Part shown: piece after piece, positions 17,504 to 25,556 of the stretch
How the letters are laid out: the number at the start of each line of letters is the position of its first letter
How positions within the stretch are numbered: the first letter of the stretch is position 1
Assembly (NCBI GenBank): GCA_963844395.1
Contig: CAWJNX010000001.1
Span: 620,001 to 684,000 of the forward strand
Direction of reading: 5' to 3'
Source: VRUE01 sp963844395
GTDB taxonomy: Bacteria; Actinomycetota; Thermoleophilia; Solirubrobacterales; 70-9
DNA length: 64,000 bases
Notes under the pieces: generated by a model
Databases searched by the model: none
Seen by the model: only the letters and a program-made list of their open reading frames with translations
Told to the model about the DNA's origin: nothing
Position numbers and translations under genes: made by a program

Positions 17504-17763
17504 GGGGTGAAGGTGGAATTCTATCCGCTTTCTACCCTGACCCCGCCGAGGATGGGGGCGGCCTCGCGTCGGCCTCACTTCCCCGACCCACCCCGGGTCC
17601 TGGTCGATTTCCTTCAGCGCCTCCATCGAGGCCGAAACGTATCAGATGCGAAGGTTATTGTCTACGGGGAGTCGGCTGCGGAGAGCCGTCCGGCGAGTCA
17701 AAGTCCGAAGACAGGGCACAGTTGAGAGGAGATCTGTAGATCATTCGCCTGGCAGACAGAACA

Positions 17764-18048
17764 ATGCCCGTCATGGATGTGGCGACTCGCTTCGGCAGGA
17801 ACCTGGCCCGCTGCCGCAAACGAGCCGATCTATCGCAGGAGGAGCTCGGGCTCCTCTCCTCCCTGCACCGCACCGAGATCAGCCTGCTCGAGCGCGGCAC
17901 CCGCATCCCCCGCATCGACACCCTGGTCAAACTCGCCGGTGCCCTTTCCATCGCTCCGAGCGAACTGCTCGACGGCATCGACTGGACGCCGGGCACCAGC
18001 ACCAGCGGCAGCTTCTCGATCGTGGCCGGGGATCCGAGCTCCAACTAG
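17764..18048 (+). CDS. Small XRE-family transcriptional regulator
   Basis: A 94-residue protein, nearly all of it a Cro/C1-type helix-turn-helix (FGRNLARCRKRADLSQEELG, then LHRTEISLLERGTRIPRIDTL, cited by its core TEISLLERGTRIPRI). A short Ser-rich tail follows. The target is unknown. It lies alone between the VapBC pair and the convergent glycosyltransferase gene, which ends 2 nt after this stop. The 260 bp upstream (17504-17763) hold no other convincing gene. Confidence 0.85.
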   Translation: MPVMDVATRFGRNLARCRKRADLSQEELGLLSSLHRTEISLLERGTRIPRIDTLVKLAGALSIAPSELLDGIDWTPGTSTSGSFSIVAGDPSSN

Positions 18049-18049
18049 C

Positions 18050-19243
18050 TCAGGCGCGGCTCGGGTCGCCGACCAGGTCGGCGTAGACCGACGCCGTCTG
18101 CTCGGCGACATCGCCCCAGTCGAAGCGGCGCAGGTGCTCGTAGGCTTCGGTGACGAGGCGGTGACCGAGCTCGTCGTCGCGTAGGACGCGGATCGCGACC
18201 TCGGCGAGGGCGTCGGGATCGTGCGAGCGGAAGCGCAGGCCGACCTCCTCATGTGGGACGACCTCGCGCAGGCCGCCGGTGTCAGCGACGATGCAGGGAC
18301 ATTCGGAGGCCATCGCCTCCAGCGCAACCAGACCGAACGGCTCGTAGATCGAGGGGACCACCGTGAGGTCGGCGATCCGGTAGAGCGAGTGCAGTACGTC
18401 ATCGCCGATCCAGCCCAGAAATGTGCCGTGTTCCATCAGGCCCAGCTCTTCGGCCTGCTTGTGCAGCTCTGTCTCGTGAGTGCCGGAGCCAGCGACCAGG
18501 AAGCGGGTCCCCGGCGCCTCCGCGATCACTCGCGGCATCGCCTCCAGCGCCAATTGGAAGCCCTTCTCGTAGACGAGGCGGCCGATCAGCAGCACCAGCT
18601 TCTCCTCCGGGGCGGCGAACTCGGCTCGCAGCCGGCGCAGCTCGTCGGGGTCCTGCGGCTGCAGGTCGCCAGGATCGATCCCGTTGGGAATGACACTGAC
18701 CCGCTCCTCCTCGACGCCGAAGATGTCGGCGATCTGCTCGCGCATGTAGTGCGAGCAGGCGATCACCCGCTCCGAACGATTCGTGATCCAGCGCTCGACG
18801 CCGTGGATGTAGGTCTGCGGGTGCTTGTTGACCCAGCCCTGGTGTCGGCCGTGCTCGGTGGCGTGGATCGTCGTCACCAGCGGCGCCCCGAAGCGCTTGG
18901 CTAGGTGGTCGCAGGCGTTGGCGACGAGCCAGTCGTGTCCGTGGACGAGGTCGAAGCTGTAGCGGTCGCCCAGCTCGACCCCGGCGGCGAGCATGTCGGA
19001 GTTCATCCGCTCGACCCAAGCGACGAACTCGCCGAGGTCGGTGGGGCGCTGCGGCTCGCGAATGCGGTGGATGACGACGCCACCGCGGCGCTCCTCAACC
19101 GGCGACTCTTCGCCGCCGCGGGTCAGCACGTGCACCTCGACGTCGCGCTCGACCAGCGCCTCGGAGAGCTTGCGAACGTGGCGCGCCAACCCGCCCTCGA
19201 TCAGCGGCGGGTACTCCCAGGAGAGAATGAGGACTCTGGTCAA
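18050..19243 (-). CDS. GT4 glycosyltransferase, Rv3032-like alpha-glucan synthase
   Basis: A roughly 397-residue retaining GT-B glycosyltransferase. The N-terminal domain begins LTRVLILSWEYPPLIEGGLARH, the acceptor-side glycine-rich loop being WEYPPLIEGGLARHV. The C-terminal donor site has VYEKGFQLALEAMPRV and the EX7E motif PSIYEPFGLVALEAMA. The family includes glycogen synthases and mycobacterial Rv3032, which elongates the alpha-1,4-glucan backbone of methylglucose lipopolysaccharide. The TTG start at 19243 follows the GH57 stop by 13 nt. The upstream GH57 and methyltransferase genes reproduce the Rv3030-3031-3032 order, which supports an Rv3032-like role by context. Confidence 0.85.
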   Translation of the reverse strand: MTRVLILSWEYPPLIEGGLARHVRKLSEALVERDVEVHVLTRGGEESPVEERRGGVVIHRIREPQRPTDLGEFVAWVERMNSDMLAAGVELGDRYSFDLVHGHDWLVANACDHLAKRFGAPLVTTIHATEHGRHQGWVNKHPQTYIHGVERWITNRSERVIACSHYMREQIADIFGVEEERVSVIPNGIDPGDLQPQDPDELRRLRAEFAAPEEKLVLLIGRLVYEKGFQLALEAMPRVIAEAPGTRFLVAGSGTHETELHKQAEELGLMEHGTFLGWIGDDVLHSLYRIADLTVVPSIYEPFGLVALEAMASECPCIVADTGGLREVVPHEEVGLRFRSHDPDALAEVAIRVLRDDELGHRLVTEAYEHLRRFDWGDVAEQTASVYADLVGDPSRA

Positions 19244-19256
19244 AGCGGGGTCTGGT

Positions 19257-20670
19257 TTAGGGCTCCAGCAGCGATGCGAGGCTGAGGTCCGGGGCAAGAG
19301 AGCGCATGCACGGATCGGTGTCGAGGCGGGAGTCTATGGCCTGCAACATCGCCTCCGCGTGTTTGGTGGTCCGCTGGAAGGCGTAGTCGCCGGCCTGGCC
19401 ACGCTGATCGAGGAAGGCCCAGTCGCTGGCCTGAGCGGCAAGCAGCTCCCGCGCGGCTCGTTGGGTGCCGGCGCCGCGCAGCCCGCCCGAGAGCGCCCGC
19501 AGCAGCCGCAGCTCCAGCCGCCGCGTTCCCCAAGCGAGGTCGGCGACGGCGGGCGAGTCCCAGGTGCGCAGGTTCTTCCCCTCCCCCCACGTTGACGCCG
19601 CCAGCGGTCGCTCGACCGGCTCGTGCTCGTCGAGCGCCTGCGGGACGGTGAGCAGGCGCACCCCCGCCCTCGCCGCACCGACTAAGACCTCCCGCAGCCA
19701 GCTCGCCCCCTCCGACCACCAGTGGCCGAGCAGCTCGGTGTCGATCGCAAAGACGAGCAAGCCGCGGCGCCCGTGAGCGGTGGAGAACTCGCGCAGCCGC
19801 GCTGCGACCGAGTCGAGGAACTCCGCCGCCTGCCGGCTCACCGCCGCTGCCGCCGCGGCCGGGTCGTAGGCGCCGCCGCCGATCTTCCAGATGCGGATGC
19901 CGCGCAGCGATTTGCCGGCGAACTGGGCGTGGGCGGGATCGGAGGGGTAGCCCTGCAGCGACCACAGCCACTGGATCGCCTCCCAGTCGATCGGCAGCGC
20001 CACCGGCCCGGCCTCGGTGGCGATCGGCGTTAGGGCCTCCAGCGGCCCCTCCTGCTCGGCGCTCTGGTTCGACGCAGAACCAGCGCACGCCGTGCTCGGC
20101 CAGCTGCCACTCGAGGCCCGGCACATAGGCGCACTCAGGCAGCCAGAAGCCTCCGTCCCAGCCGAAGCGGCGACGGTGCGAGCGGATGCCGGCGTCAAGC
20201 TGCAATCGCAGCCCAGCCCGGGTGGCTAGCAGCGGCAGCACGGCGTGGGTCGCCGCCGAGGTTGCCATCGCGACGCGTCCCGACTCGGCGGCCTGCTGGA
20301 AGGGGCGCAACGGATTGCCGTCCGCCGCGTCGAGCAACCCCAGGGCGTGCCGGTAGCGCCCCAGCTCCGCCTCGCAGGCGTCCTGGCACTCGGCGGGCAC
20401 CTGCAGCAGGTCCGCTTCGGCGGCGCCGATCCTCCATTTGACCAGGAACTCCCGCAATCGCTCCCGAGCCCCCACGTCCTCCAACTGATCCGCCAACACC
20501 GGCGTCACAGTCATCGTCAGTCGCTCCGCCACCTCCAGCACGGGCAGGTACGAACGGATCACGGCATCGAACAGCCACTCCTCGCCAAAGGGATAGGTGC
20601 CAAAGCCCTCGACGTAGGGCATGTGGGAGTGGAGGACGATCGCCAGGTCGCCGGCCGTCTTTTCAGGCAT
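19257..20670 (-). pseudogene. GH57/DUF1957 alpha-glucan branching enzyme (Rv3031-like), frame broken once
   Basis: Two minus-strand frames together encode one protein of about 470 residues. The first runs from ATG 20670 (AIVLHSHMPYVEGFGTYPFGEE, core LHSHMPYVEGFGTYPFGEE) through the GH57 nucleophile motif FWLPECAYVPGLEWQL. The second takes over near 20070 and contains FAIDTELLGHWWSEGASWL with the acid/base Asp. The switch is at plus-strand GTTCGAC (20067-20073); removing one T gives GTCGAC and a continuous WFCVDQSAEQEG. It would introduce alpha-1,6 branches into a cytoplasmic glucan. The break is probably an assembly error, so the gene may be functional. It overlaps the methyltransferase by 8 bp. 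Confidence 0.85.
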
Positions 20671-21424
20671 GGCAGACGGCGATGAAGTCCAGCGCCCTGT
20701 CCAGATCGGCTTTTCGAAGCGCGAAATCGGAAGCTGAGATGGAAGGGGTGAAGCGGTCGTAAAAAGGCTTGGTCAAGTGCAGAGCTTTGTGAACGCGGTC
20801 CCAACCTGCATTGATCGCCAGCTCGTGGGCGCGGAGCTTGCGGGCGTGGAAGAGACCGAGCAGCTCGACCCGATCGAAGTGCGCCTCGCACAGCTCGCGG
20901 AACTCGGCGGCGCGGTACTCGCGCACGTGCCACGGGTTGTCGGACTTCTCGGCGCCGGGCGGCGCCAAGGTGAGCAGGTTCGGGGTTGAGACATAGGCGA
21001 CGCCGCCGGGCTCAAGCATCGACTTGAAGTGCTCGAGGATCGAGCCGGCGTCCTGCACGTGCTCGATCGTTTGCAGGAAGACCACTACGTCGCAGGGCTC
21101 GGCGAAGCTCTCGACCAGGTCGCGCTCGAAGCGCAGGTTGGACCGCACGTAGCGCAGCCGGGCGTGCTCGTGGGCATCTGGGTTGGCATCGACTCCGACA
21201 ACGCTCGCCGCCGTGCCGGCCAGCACGTCGGAGCCATAGCCCTCCCCACAGGCCATGTTGACGACCCGACGGCCCCCGATCCGCGCCGCGATCCATTCGT
21301 AGACGGCCAGGTGCCGCCTGTACCAGTAGTTCTCCTCGGGCACGTCCGGCAGCGTCCGCTCGCCGGTCAGGGGCAGCGGCGGCACGCCGGCGGGCTGGTT
21401 GCGCTGGATGTACTCGGGCTCCAC
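20663..21424 (-). CDS. Class I SAM-dependent methyltransferase, Rv3030-like
   Basis: About 253 residues. The SAM-binding motif is VVNMACGEGYGSDVLAG, followed by acidic VVGVDANPDAHEHA and the post-motif VVFLQTIEHVQDAGSILEHF. In mycobacteria the corresponding gene precedes the GH57 and GT4 genes of methylglucose polysaccharide synthesis, so a sugar or associated methylation is inferred. GTG 21424 is chosen: TAGAGT lies 7 nt before it on the minus strand, and the extra upstream open frame looks non-coding. This is the first gene of the three-gene operon, which faces away from the M28 gene. Confidence 0.82.
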   Translation of the reverse strand: MEPEYIQRNQPAGVPPLPLTGERTLPDVPEENYWYRRHLAVYEWIAARIGGRRVVNMACGEGYGSDVLAGTAASVVGVDANPDAHEHARLRYVRSNLRFERDLVESFAEPCDVVVFLQTIEHVQDAGSILEHFKSMLEPGGVAYVSTPNLLTLAPPGAEKSDNPWHVREYRAAEFRELCEAHFDRVELLGLFHARKLRAHELAINAGWDRVHKALHLTKPFYDRFTPSISASDFALRKADLDRALDFIAVCHA

Positions 21425-21431
21425 GGCGGGG

Positions 21432-21437
21432 ACTCTA
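21432..21437 (-). promoter_or_regulatory. -10-like box TAGAGT for the Rv3030-3032-like operon
   Basis: TAGAGT on the minus strand is followed by CCCCGCC (7 nt) and GTG 21424. The spacer is identical to the one before the acyl-CoA dehydrogenase at 4574-4580. Confidence 0.5.
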
Positions 21438-21515
21438 TGAGCGCGGAGACCAACACGCCGGCGGCTGGGATCCCCGCCAGCGCGGATCCGAGAGTGAGTC
21501 TTCGATCTGAGCATT

Positions 21516-21521
21516 TAGAGT
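21516..21521 (+). promoter_or_regulatory. -10-like box TAGAGT, leaderless start
   Basis: TAGAGT lies 6 nt before GTG 21528. The same hexamer serves the divergent operon 80 bp away. Confidence 0.45.
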
Positions 21522-21527
21522 GACGGC

Positions 21528-22457
21528 GTGGTTCCTGTGCGGAGAATCGACCGGTCCAGCGGCAGGACGCCGCCTCGGTTGCTTGCGGTGGTGGTAGGCG
21601 CGCTGCTCGTCCTGCCGGTCGGCGCCTGCGGTGAGGGCGGCTCCTCGGGGGCCGGGGCCGACAGTGCGGCGGACCGGTTCGACGCCGATGCGGCGTGGAC
21701 GCTGGTGAAGCGCCAAGTAGACGTCGGCCAGCGGCCGGCGGGGTCGCCGCAGCTGCGGCGGCTGGCGGTGAAGCTGCGCCCGCTCCTCCCGGCCGGTCGC
21801 TTCGAAGCGATTCCCGGCGAGCCCGGGCTCCGCAACGTGGTCGGGACGCTCGCGGGACGCCGGCCGGGCATCGTCGTCGGCGCGCATTACGACACGCTCG
21901 TCAAGCCGCCGGGATTCGTCGGCGCAAACAACGGGGCCGCGGGCACCGCCGTGGTCGTCGAGGCGGCGCAGGCGCTTGCCGCGCTCGAGCCCGGCGCCGG
22001 CGGGCGCGAGGTCCGCTTCGTGCTCTTCGACGGCGAGGAGCCGGCGGCGGGGCTGCCCGAGGAAGGCGAAGACTTCTACAACGAAGGCCTGCGCGGCTCG
22101 CGCGCCTACGTCGCGGGTAACCCAGGCCGGACCAAGGCCATGGTGTTGCTCGACTACGTCGGCAACGAGGGGCTCCAGCTGCCCCGCGAGGCGACCTCGA
22201 CCCCCGCCCTCTGGGAACGAGTGATGACGGCCGCGCGCATCGCCGACGTCGAACGGTTCTTCTCCGCAGAAGCGGGACCTCCGATCGTCGACGACCACAC
22301 GCCCTTCCTGCGCAGCGGCGTCCCCGCAGTCGATCTGATCGATTGGTCCTACCCGGGCCACTCGCTGACGGACGGCCTGGACAAGATCTCGCGGCAGAGC
22401 CTCGACGCGGTCGGCGAGACGGTCGTTCAGCTGGTTCAGGAACTACGCAGCGAATAG
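21528..22457 (+). CDS. M28-type aminopeptidase/glutaminyl-cyclase-like lipoprotein
   Basis: A 309-residue exported protein. A basic N-terminus and hydrophobic stretch end in the lipobox VLPVGAC, so it is probably a lipoprotein on the outer face of the membrane. Zinc-peptidase motifs: first His in IVVGAHYDT, Glu pair in LFDGEEPA, Asp in MVLLDYVGN and last His in IVDDHTPF. The normal bridging Asp is replaced: the motif reads GANNGAAG. The fold may be kept with altered or lost activity; glutaminyl-cyclase-like relatives are an alternative. It is followed 13 nt later by a methyltransferase gene. Confidence 0.8.
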   Translation: MVPVRRIDRSSGRTPPRLLAVVVGALLVLPVGACGEGGSSGAGADSAADRFDADAAWTLVKRQVDVGQRPAGSPQLRRLAVKLRPLLPAGRFEAIPGEPGLRNVVGTLAGRRPGIVVGAHYDTLVKPPGFVGANNGAAGTAVVVEAAQALAALEPGAGGREVRFVLFDGEEPAAGLPEEGEDFYNEGLRGSRAYVAGNPGRTKAMVLLDYVGNEGLQLPREATSTPALWERVMTAARIADVERFFSAEAGPPIVDDHTPFLRSGVPAVDLIDWSYPGHSLTDGLDKISRQSLDAVGETVVQLVQELRSE

Positions 22458-22470
22458 AGTCCCCGCCCCG

Positions 22471-23389
22471 ATGCCCGCCTCGCCGACGGCCACGCCCGAG
22501 CACATCAAGGACGTCAACACCCGCTACCACGACGCGGCGGCTGACGAATATGACGCCAAGTGGGGCATCGACTTCGGCGCCACTGGTCAGGAGCAAGTGC
22601 GGCTGAAGCTCTCCAAGGCGCTCGGCGGGCGCGGCGAAGAGGTCTTCGGCGACGCGCTCGAGATCGGCTCCGGAACGGGCTACTTCTCGCTCAACCTGAT
22701 GCAGCTCGGCATTGTCGAGCGCCTCACGGCGACCGACATCTCGCCGGGAATGCTGCAGCGCCTCGCCACGACGGCGGAGTCTCTGGGGCTGAAGGTGGAG
22801 ACGGCCGCCACCGAGGCCGAGGATCTGCCCTTCGAGAACGAGAGCTTCGATCTCGTCTTCGGCCATGCCGTCCTTCACCACATCCCCGACCTCGAGCGGG
22901 CGATGTCGGAGTTTCGCCGTGTGCTGAGACCGGGCGGCGCGATCGCCTTCTGCGGCGAGCCCTCTCGCTACGGCGACCGGTTAGCGGCGGCGCCGAAGCG
23001 TGCCGGCATCCTCGCCGCTCCCGCCTGGCGCCGCCTCGTCGGGGCGCTCCCGCGCGCCGTGCCCGATATCGAGCAATCGAACGGCCACGCGCTGGAGGCC
23101 GAGGTTGACGTCCATGCCTTCGCCCCGGCCGACCTGCGGCGGCTGCTGCGTGAGACTGGCTTCGAGCAGCCCCGCGTCGGCGGCGAGGAGCTGCTCGCCA
23201 ACGCCTGGGGCTGGGGCCTGCGCACGGTTGAGTTCGACCGCCGAGCCCGACTCCGTCTCCTATGGCTGGCGGCGCTTCGCCTTCAACAGCTACATCGCCC
23301 TGCAGAAAGTCGACACCCGCCTACTCGAGCCTCGCCTCCCCGCTGAGCTCTTCTACAACCTGCTCGTCTCCGGCCGTAAGCCGGCCTGA
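22471..23389 (+). pseudogene. SAM-dependent methyltransferase, frame broken near the 3' end
   Basis: The first frame from ATG 22471 gives motif I DALEIGSGTGYFSLNL, LTATDISPGML and FDLVFGHAVLHHIPDLE, a class I methyltransferase of the UbiE-like type. After GWGLRTVE the family-like sequence continues in another frame (AEPDSVSYGWRRFAFNSYIA) to a stop at 23389. The switch is at GTTCGAC 23232-23238; one T fewer joins the frames as TVESTAEPD. The full product would be about 305 residues. The substrate is unknown. TAGAGT lies 10 nt upstream of the start. The end overlaps the convergent DUF559 gene by 37 bp. Confidence 0.8.
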
Positions 23390-24287
23390 AGGCGATGGGC
23401 GATGGCCGCCAGCGTTGCTCGCACCCGATCCTGCTCGTAGCGAACCTGCGCTTCCGTGAAGCGGATCGCGGTCATGCCCGCCGCCGCGTGGGTCTGATCG
23501 CGGAAGCGGTCGCTTCCTTGCTGAGCCGGGGTTCTGTGATCGAGAGGCCCATCGGTCTCGACTATCAATCCCAGCGTCGGCCAATAGAAATCGACGCGGA
23601 AGCCATTCACATGAACCTGGGATTCGGGATCCGGTAACCCAGCCCCCCGCACGAGGCGTAGGAACCGCAACTCGAGCAGGGAGTCGGCGAAGGCCGAGCC
23701 CTGCTCGTCCAGCAAGGTGTTGAGACGGGCGAGGCCGGGCCGCCGCAACAGCTGCCTGGTTGCGGGGCGCAGGCTGTGGGCATCGATCAAGCCTCGTCGA
23801 TCCGCCTGGTTGATCGCACGGAGCAGCCGAGCTCGGGTCGCATAGGAGGCAAAGTCCACCAGCGTCGTCACCACGTCGGTCACAGCTATGGCGTCTACGA
23901 GCCGACGCTGGCGACTCCGTAGCTCGTGCGCCGGTGGATCTTTATTCCTCGGCGCCGGCGCGTGGCACCGGCGGGGACGACGATGTCAATTCCCCCAAAT
24001 GGCTCGACCAGGCCCCACAGCGAGGCGGCGCTGCGGTGGCTGAGCATCGCATCGGGCCCGCAACTAAGCACCGCGGCCATCCAGCGGCCCCGCTGGCTCA
24101 CCGTCGGCCTTCCCACCGCGTAGACCCCTCGCCAGAGCGGGTGCAGGCGTCCACAGGCGATCCGATGGTCGATCGCATGCCGGCTGAGCCCCATCGCTAG
24201 TAGCTGCGAGCGTGTCGCAACCCCATGCTGTCGCCTCACCAGCTCCCATGCCTGCGACCTCTGAACTCGATGCTTTTGCCCGCCCAT
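23353..24287 (-). pseudogene. AbiEi-type winged-helix plus DUF559 protein, split by a frameshift
   Basis: The first part (ATG 24287) is the AbiEi-antitoxin-like domain common to this family (VATRSQLLAMGLSRHAIDHR, LWRGVYAVG, MLSHRSAASLWGL) and stops at 23895. The second part continues in another frame with AVTDVVTTLVDFA and the Vsr/DUF559 endonuclease-like core (RVDFYWPTLGLIVETDG). Joining them near 23897, one base missing, gives the usual single protein of about 305 residues. This break is not at GTTCGAC. Such genes are frequent actinobacterial orphans related to type IV toxin-antitoxin antitoxins. No toxin partner is adjacent. It could be a genuine pseudogene. Confidence 0.7.
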
Positions 24288-24346
24288 AGCCGGTAAAAGG
24301 CTTCGGGGACGCCGGCTCGCCCCCCCCGGTGCTCGGTGGAGATTGC

Positions 24347-25471
24347 TTATTTCGGGGGTTTGCGGCGGGCGCGGTAGAGCTTGGTGCGGGCGTCGAAGCC
24401 CTTGAGGGCTCGCTCGCCAGCGTAGGAGTAGCTGAAACCGGGGCCGGCCTCCTCCTTCGCCGCCCGGTCGAGCAGGACGCTGCCTGGTCGGGCCACTGCG
24501 GTGAGGCGACTTGCCAGGTTTACGGGACGGCCGTAATAGTCGCCGCCCTGGATGTGGACCGAGCCGTGGGCGATGCCGGCACGCAGGCGTGGGAAGTGCG
24601 TGCCTTCGCGCTCCGCTGCCTCGACCATCCGTAGCGCCGCCTCGACCATCGCCTCAGTCTCGCTGGAGACCAGCATTGCGGCGTCGCCGATTAGCTTGAC
24701 CAGCCGCACCGGCGGCTCGGCTACCTCGGTTGCCAGCTCCTCGAGCCGGCCGGCGATCAGGCCGAGCTCTTCGGTCTCGACCTGCTCGCCGAGCTTGGTG
24801 AAGCCGACCAGGTCGGCGAAGCAGACCGAGAACTCCGTCGCCCCCACCTCGCCGGATTCGAGGTCGGCGGCGCCGATCACGTCGCGGCGGATCTGCTCGA
24901 GCATGTGGGCACGCAGCGCGTAGAGCAGGGTCGGCTCGAAGACCGGCATCATCTGCTCGGCCGCGTTGGCGAAGCGCAGCGCCAGGTCGCGCTCGGTGTC
25001 GCCCGGCTGCATCAGGGTGCGGACGATCAGCTCGCGGTTGGCCTCGGCGATCCGCGCCGTCCCCATCCCGATCGTCCGCGCCACCTGGAGGATGCCCTCC
25101 TCAGGCAGGCCGGCGTCGCGGAAGGCCTTAACCCGGCACGCCTCGTCCAGCTCAGCCTGGGTCAGCGAACGTTCGTCGGGGTCGGGATAGGGGATGCCGA
25201 GCGCCGCCGTGGCGCGCTGTAGGAGGTCGAGGTCGACGCCCGACAGCTCCGCCACCTCGCGCGGCGTGTAGCGGGGACCGTCGCCGGCGAGGGCGCGCTC
25301 GACCGGGAGCAGGGTCAGCCGCCCGGCGGCGACCGCTTCGCGCAGCTCCTCGAGCGGCACGCCTTCGCCGGCCAGGCGTTCGAGCAGCTCGCAGCGGGCC
25401 TCGCGGGCCTCGCCGTCCAGCCCGTCGAGCAGCCCCTCGGCCTCGAAGTCGATTTGTGCCGGCTGCGCCAT
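24347..25471 (-). CDS. Class III adenylate/guanylate cyclase with N-terminal regulatory domain
   Basis: A 374-residue soluble protein. The first 200 residues are helical and resemble the regulatory half of Rv1264-type cyclases (YTPREVAELSGVDLDLLQRA). The catalytic domain has metal Asp in CFADLVGFTKLGEQ, substrate-contact Lys and Asp in VKLIGDAAMLVS, and Asn/Arg in YYGRPVNLASRL, so all key positions appear present. It would make cAMP or a similar cyclic nucleotide. ATG 25471 is preferred; ATG 25498 and TTG 25540 are in frame, but the latter lies inside an inverted repeat. The neighbouring upstream gene is gamma-glutamyltransferase. Confidence 0.88.
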   Translation of the reverse strand: MAQPAQIDFEAEGLLDGLDGEAREARCELLERLAGEGVPLEELREAVAAGRLTLLPVERALAGDGPRYTPREVAELSGVDLDLLQRATAALGIPYPDPDERSLTQAELDEACRVKAFRDAGLPEEGILQVARTIGMGTARIAEANRELIVRTLMQPGDTERDLALRFANAAEQMMPVFEPTLLYALRAHMLEQIRRDVIGAADLESGEVGATEFSVCFADLVGFTKLGEQVETEELGLIAGRLEELATEVAEPPVRLVKLIGDAAMLVSSETEAMVEAALRMVEAAEREGTHFPRLRAGIAHGSVHIQGGDYYGRPVNLASRLTAVARPGSVLLDRAAKEEAGPGFSYSYAGERALKGFDARTKLYRARRKPPK

Positions 25472-25510
25472 CGGCGCATTCTCGCGCGACGGAGCCATCC
25501 GCGCCGACAG

Positions 25511-25549
25511 CTGGCGCTTTTGTTCGAATATGTCCAACAAAGGCGCCAG
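25511..25549 (-). other. 14-bp inverted repeat between ggt and cyclase genes
   Basis: Arms 25511-25524 and 25536-25549 match at 13 of 14 positions around an 11-nt spacer. It lies 8 bp past the ggt stop and 40 bp before the cyclase start. There is no U-run after it on the minus strand, so it may be a hairpin terminator of ggt or an operator for the cyclase gene. Confidence 0.55.
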
Positions 25550-25556
25550 TCGCGGG

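Noticed and set aside
21528..22457. A fifth GTTCGAC frame break at about 21678
   Set aside because: GTTCGAC occurs here too, but the present frame (ADRFDADAAW) continues normally into the M28 domain, so it is a genuine occurrence.
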